From positions 1-28,629 of the IMG/VR virus record IMGVR_UViG_3300032006_000062: a DNA stretch of 28,629 bases. One strand, 5' to 3'. Origin of the DNA: a virus. Positions 26,608 through 28,629 of this stretch are shown here, piece after piece. A model generated the notes under the pieces. It was not told where the DNA came from, searched no databases, and saw only the letters and a program-made list of their open reading frames with translations. Positions within the stretch are counted from its first letter, which is position 1. The number at the start of each line of letters is the position of its first letter. The position numbers were made by a program, and so were the translations under genes.

Positions 26608-26775
26608 ATGATGTTATCGACATTGTATAGTAGTATTTTTATATGCGAAGTTGTACCCAACTTCTATCAATACATAAAAATGCTTTCTGTCGACACAATT
26701 TACACATCTCTCATCAATCTATACCCTACTTTCCCACAGACACCTCTGTGGGAAGATATTATTTGTATTATGTGA
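26608..26775 (+). CDS. Doubtful short ORF (55 codons) in the intergenic region
   Basis: An open frame starting ATGATG and ending TGA encodes a hydrophobic, Tyr/Ile-rich peptide (MMLSTLYSSIFICEVVPNFY onwards). Only a weak GAG precedes the start. Two perfect hairpins (26647-26664 and 26731-26754) lie within it, which is unusual for a coding sequence and suggests that the RNA structure, not the peptide, may be what is conserved. I list it so it can be tested, not as a likely gene. Confidence 0.15.
   Translation: MMLSTLYSSIFICEVVPNFYQYIKMLSVDTIYTSLINLYPTFPQTPLWEDIICIM
26632..26684 (+). ncRNA. Two-tier stem-loop in the intergenic region
   Basis: The inner hairpin is GAAGTTG-TACC-CAACTTC (26647-26664). 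The outer arms, AGTATTTTTAT (26632-26642) and ATAAAAATGCT (26674-26684), pair over 11 bp with one U-G wobble when read on the plus strand. Internal loops are 4 and 9 bases. A regulatory RNA element or a DNA cruciform are both possible. Confidence 0.35.
26730..26755 (+). ncRNA. Strong perfect hairpin TTCCCACAGA-CACC-TCTGTGGGAA
   Basis: A 10-bp perfect stem (26731-26740 with 26745-26754) plus a U-G pair at its base on the plus strand, with a 4-base CACC loop. It is not followed by a U-run on either strand, so it is not a standard terminator. The loop and 3' side read ACCUCU, similar to an anti-Shine-Dalgarno sequence. Confidence 0.4.
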
Positions 26776-26801
26776 TGTCCTTTTCGAGATAAAGTCGCCC
26801 A

Positions 26802-26878
26802 AAAAACATTACATGGATTGTTGTTTTTTAGAAGTATCTAAAAAACATCTTTGCTCTGACGCATCCATGTAATTTTTT
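26802..26878 (+). ncRNA. Nested helix with a 3' U-tract: candidate structured RNA or attenuator
   Basis: The outer helix pairs ATTACATGGAT (26808-26818) with ATCCATGTAAT (26863-26873), 11 bp perfect. It can be extended by five A-U pairs past a bulged C (26802-26806 with 26874-26878). Inside is a second hairpin, TGTTTTTTAGA-AGTA-TCTAAAAAACA (26822-26847), 11 bp perfect. The 3' arm ends in six T residues, so on the plus strand it also resembles a long-loop intrinsic terminator. Confidence 0.45.
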
Positions 26879-26980
26879 CGATATGGCTGAAACGAAAAGA
26901 ACAGTCGGACTCAACATACCATAATTTTATTTCTTTATGGCCTCTGGCTATGCACTCAGAAATAAGAATTCTGGAGTTTC

Positions 26981-27006
26981 GTAGAAGCCAAGTTGTTGGC
27001 TTCTAT
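26981..27006 (+). ncRNA. Strong hairpin TAGAAGCCAA-GTTG-TTGGCTTCTA
   Basis: A 10-bp perfect stem (26982-26991 with 26996-27005), extended by a G-U pair (26981/27006) on the plus strand, with a 4-base loop. No U-run follows. It lies 9 bases before the long helix at 27015-27104, so the two could stack in one RNA. Confidence 0.42.
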
Positions 27007-27014
27007 TCCTTGCC

Positions 27015-27104
27015 AATAGACATTGAAAATAAATCTATTCTACAATCCCACCTATAGAGCGGTGTGATTATAGAGTCTGTTTAGATTTATATTAAATGTC
27101 TATT
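27015..27104 (+). ncRNA. Long-range 23-bp helix enclosing a second stem: candidate structured RNA
   Basis: Arms 27015-27037 and 27082-27104 are complementary over 23 positions with only two internal mismatches. They enclose a second stem, AATCCCACC (27044-27052) with GGTGTGATT (27061-27069), eight pairs of nine, with an 8-base loop TATAGAGC. The 90-base fold is much longer than chance hairpins in the rest of the window. It could be an RNA regulatory element in the leader of the rightward gene, an RNase III substrate, or a DNA site such as an origin. Confidence 0.5.
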
Positions 27105-27124
27105 TCACACATAATAAAAATAAT

Positions 27125-27142
27125 ATCTATGGGAGGATAGAT
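27125..27142 (+). other. Small hairpin ATCTAT-GGGAGG-ATAGAT
   Basis: A 6-bp stem with a GGGAGG loop that looks like a Shine-Dalgarno sequence but has no start codon nearby. A second small hairpin, GTCTTT-AGAC-AAAGAC, lies at 27176-27191. Both are in the leader of the 326-aa gene and could be chance at this stem length. Confidence 0.25.
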
Positions 27143-27240
27143 TTAGAGAGAATAGAAGAAGAAAAAACATATTCAGTCTTTAGACAAAGACATCTTTAAA
27201 TCATTTATTAACATTATTCAATAACACAAAGGAGAAAAAA

Positions 27241-28221
27241 ATGAATAACGAAAATAGAACTAACGACGATATGGTAAAAACAATAATAACTCAGATTGAC
27301 TCAGGAAGCTTTATTAATCCTGAGGAAACGACCATAAGGGGAGTCAAGAATGATGACCTTGAAATGATGGTTAGAGAATCACATATTGTTGCTGGCTACT
27401 TAGATGAATATCTGGAACAGATTAATTGGCAAAAAGAACAAGGTCATTTAACTGTAATAGAACATCACAAAGCAACAAGCTTCCTAACTCAGTCATTTTC
27501 CAGAGATACCAGAGATGATGTCGCTGAAGCATACAAGAATGAAGTCAACAGATTGACTAAACATTATTGGAATAGCGGTTCTGGAAAATGGGATAAATTC
27601 AAGGATGAAAAGACTCATCAATATGCTTTGGTAAATGTGCATCCTAATAACTACACCATTAAAAGAAACAAGAATGGAAGCAAGTCTGTTAAATGGAAGC
27701 CAGGAGGCAAAGCATATAAAGAAATCCCAAGCTTTAACACTATAAAGCTGGACGCTTATGTTGACCTAGCTGTAGAAATCGCAGAAAAGAATCAAGACGA
27801 AGCACTTAGACATCTTGAGGACGTTGCGTTAACACAGGGAATTGGTGGAACACATGCTACGGAGTGGGCTTTAGATTTATACAATAGATTTAAGGAATCT
27901 GCTACGACCATTGATACCTTTAGTGATAACAGAGGCGGTGATAAATACAGCGAATGGACAGACACAGAAAGGGAATACGCAGATTTGATGTTCCAATCTT
28001 TCGGTCTTAAAACAAACGAAGAAATCTTTAAGGAACTTAATCCTTACAGATTAAGAAAGTCATTCCAAAGAATCACATCTTTCATGGCTTTATATCAGCT
28101 TCTTCTAGGTTCTGAAACTTTACAGAATGAAAACTATAGAGGTTCACACGACCTAGCTGATGCAGTTTGTTGGAAGAAAGAAAGATATGTTCCTTCTGGA
28201 CAAAGAGCGTCTGCACTTTAA
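27241..28221 (+). CDS. Unknown 326-aa protein, first rightward gene
   Basis: ATG is preceded by AAAGGAG at good spacing. The protein is soluble and charged, rich in Asp, Asn, Lys and Trp/Tyr. Visible pieces: an acidic N-terminus (MNNENRTNDDMVKTIITQID), a helical region near 55-100, a basic part around 135-160 (TIKRNKNGSKSVKWKPGGKA) that could contact nucleic acid, and a C-terminal helical part (FMALYQLLLGSETLQNENYR). No signal peptide or membrane helix is present. I recognise no family. As the first gene after the control region and opposite to the structural block it is probably expressed early. Confidence 0.85.
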   Translation: MNNENRTNDDMVKTIITQIDSGSFINPEETTIRGVKNDDLEMMVRESHIVAGYLDEYLEQINWQKEQGHLTVIEHHKATSFLTQSFSRDTRDDVAEAYKNEVNRLTKHYWNSGSGKWDKFKDEKTHQYALVNVHPNNYTIKRNKNGSKSVKWKPGGKAYKEIPSFNTIKLDAYVDLAVEIAEKNQDEALRHLEDVALTQGIGGTHATEWALDLYNRFKESATTIDTFSDNRGGDKYSEWTDTEREYADLMFQSFGLKTNEEIFKELNPYRLRKSFQRITSFMALYQLLLGSETLQNENYRGSHDLADAVCWKKERYVPSGQRASAL

Positions 28222-28232
28222 GACTTCCCCAC

Positions 28233-28258
28233 GAGGGCTGAGCATCAGCTTAGCCCTC
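28233..28258 (+). terminator. GC-rich hairpin after the 326-aa gene
   Basis: GAGGGCTGAGC and GCTTAGCCCTC pair over 11 bp (one G-U on the plus strand) around an ATCA loop. It starts 11 bases after the stop. There is no U-run, so it may be an mRNA 3'-end stabiliser or RNase III site rather than an intrinsic terminator. Confidence 0.5.
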
Positions 28259-28277
28259 ACATCATAGGAGAATAATC

Positions 28278-28391
28278 ATGGTTTACTTAGACTTACTTAT
28301 CTTTATATTAGTAATCAGCTCTGCTGTAGGGTTATTACTTTTATTAATACAATTATTCTATTACTCATTCACAAAGCGATGGCTTAAGTAA
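28278..28391 (+). CDS. 37-aa single-pass membrane peptide
   Basis: ATG is preceded by AGGAG at 7 bases. The product is MVYLDLLIFILVISSAVGLL followed by LLLIQLFYYSFTKRWLK: one long hydrophobic helix from about residue 4 to 29 and a basic tail (TKRWLK), which predicts an N-out, C-in inner-membrane peptide. It sits between two strong hairpins as its own small unit. Such small membrane peptides are frequent among early phage genes, sometimes affecting host membrane functions or superinfection; here the function is unknown. Confidence 0.7.
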   Translation: MVYLDLLIFILVISSAVGLLLLLIQLFYYSFTKRWLK

Positions 28392-28399
28392 TAGTAAGA

Positions 28400-28453
28400 C
28401 CTAACCAGGAGTAGCGAAAAAGCTACTCTTGGTTAGGAATAAAATTTTTTTTT
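28400..28453 (+). terminator. Intrinsic-terminator-like hairpin with T-tract
   Basis: A 16-bp stem (28400-28415 with 28422-28437, one G-U on the plus strand) around a GAAAAA loop, followed after AATAAAA by nine T residues (28445-28453). The 7-base gap before the T-tract is longer than in classical terminators, so efficiency may be reduced. It ends the unit holding the 326-aa and 37-aa genes. Confidence 0.7.
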
Positions 28454-28463
28454 AATTGATGAG

Positions 28464-28469
28464 GTGCGT
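28464..28469 (+). promoter_or_regulatory. GTGCGT motif upstream of the last partial gene
   Basis: GTGCGTGAG on the plus strand, 45 bases before the start at 28515 and directly after the terminator. It is a shorter, less certain match to the minus-strand GTGCGTTGC element, but lies at a comparable distance from a start codon. Confidence 0.25.
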
Positions 28470-28514
28470 GAGTATAAGGGATTGTGCTGAAACATTTTAG
28501 TAAAGGAGAAACTA

Positions 28515-28629
28515 ATGGCAATACAAATATTTAATGTATCATTTACTCTATCAAGAGATGATTCAAATGATGATGATGACACATGGGTTGATGAAGAACA
28601 CATCGCTAGTGAAATCATAACATGGCTTG
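28515..28629 (+). CDS. Small acidic protein, N-terminal part (truncated by window end)
   Basis: ATG follows AAAGGAG at 7 bases; the frame is open to the end of the window (38 codons seen). The sequence MAIQIFNVSFTLSRDDSNDD, then DDTWVDEEHIASEIITWL, shows an acidic patch and a (W)..EEHI.SEI..WL element that I associate with a small conserved protein of marine phages with unknown function. Only the start is visible, so length and role cannot be judged. Confidence 0.7.
   Translation, partial: MAIQIFNVSFTLSRDDSNDDDDTWVDEEHIASEIITWL

Larger units (their letters stand above)
26505..27240. other. Divergent intergenic control region rich in inverted repeats
   Basis: No convincing protein gene is visible in these ~735 bases; only short ORFs without good ribosome-binding sites. 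The region holds the late promoter, two TTATACACA elements, an operator-like dyad, and hairpins at 26632-26684, 26730-26755, 26802-26878, 26981-27006, 27015-27104, 27125-27142 and 27176-27191. I found no -35/-10 pair of good quality on the plus strand. G-U pairs extending several stems occur on the plus-strand reading, which weakly favours rightward transcripts. Confidence 0.6.

Noticed and set aside
26883-26924. Short ORF MAETKRTVGLNIP (13 aa) on the plus strand
   Set aside because: It looks like a protein start but stops after 13 codons and lacks a Shine-Dalgarno; no frameshift continuation was apparent.
26950-27057. 35-codon plus-strand ORF starting MHSEIRILEF
   Set aside because: No ribosome-binding site; it runs through two strong hairpins and is short enough to be chance.
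26505-27240. tRNA or tmRNA gene among the hairpins
   Set aside because: No T-loop GTTC-A signature, acceptor stem or CCA-compatible fold could be assembled from the stems.
28455-28495. Hammerhead-ribozyme-like pattern (TTGATGAGGTGCGTGAG ... CTGAAAC)
   Set aside because: The conserved CUGAUGA is UUGAUGA, the closing stem would depend mostly on G-U pairs, and no matching stem I/III with a cleavage site could be found.

Overview
The window is part of the genome of a tailed, short-tailed (podovirus-type) bacteriophage. The DNA is clearly AT-rich. The predicted proteins follow T7-type virion logic: terminase, portal, scaffold, gp13-like protein, capsid, tail tubular A and B, three internal virion proteins, then a fibre with a T7 gp17-like N-terminus. 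Sequence style (collagen-like fibres, Bbp19-like protein, small 'IxSEIxxWL' early protein) resembles uncultured marine podoviruses of alphaproteobacteria such as SAR11-type hosts; that host assignment is inference. No RNA polymerase, DNA polymerase, integrase, tRNA or CRISPR array is visible here.

Layout. From 26504 down to 59 almost everything is one long minus-strand late block, tightly packed with many ATGA or TAATG stop/start overlaps. In order of transcription: small terminase; an unknown 86-aa protein; a zinc-ribbon protein; large terminase; a 25-aa membrane peptide; a 67-aa protein; portal; Bbp19-like protein; scaffold; gp13-like protein; major capsid protein; a small capsid-associated protein; a strong stem-loop; tail tubular A and B; internal virion proteins of the gp14, gp15 and gp16 type; a chimeric tail fibre; a fibre-associated protein; a 1897-aa collagen-like modular fibre; two paralogous acidic proteins; a holin-like membrane protein; and a 47-aa lipoprotein. 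A textbook sigma-70 promoter reads into this block just upstream of the small terminase. Several internal gaps share a GTGCGTTGC-type motif, possibly a phage-specific promoter or other control site.

Region 26505-27240 separates the late block from rightward (presumably early) genes and has no convincing gene. It is unusually rich in inverted repeats: a 16-bp operator-like dyad, two DnaA-box-like 9-mers, and at least five strong hairpins, including a 23-bp long-range helix with only two mismatches and a nested helix ending in a U-tract. This is the best candidate for undescribed biology in the window: structured RNA(s), a leader region, or a replication/control locus.

To the right, on the plus strand, are a 326-aa protein of unknown function, a strong hairpin, a 37-aa membrane peptide, an intrinsic-terminator-like hairpin, and the start of a small acidic protein that runs off the window.
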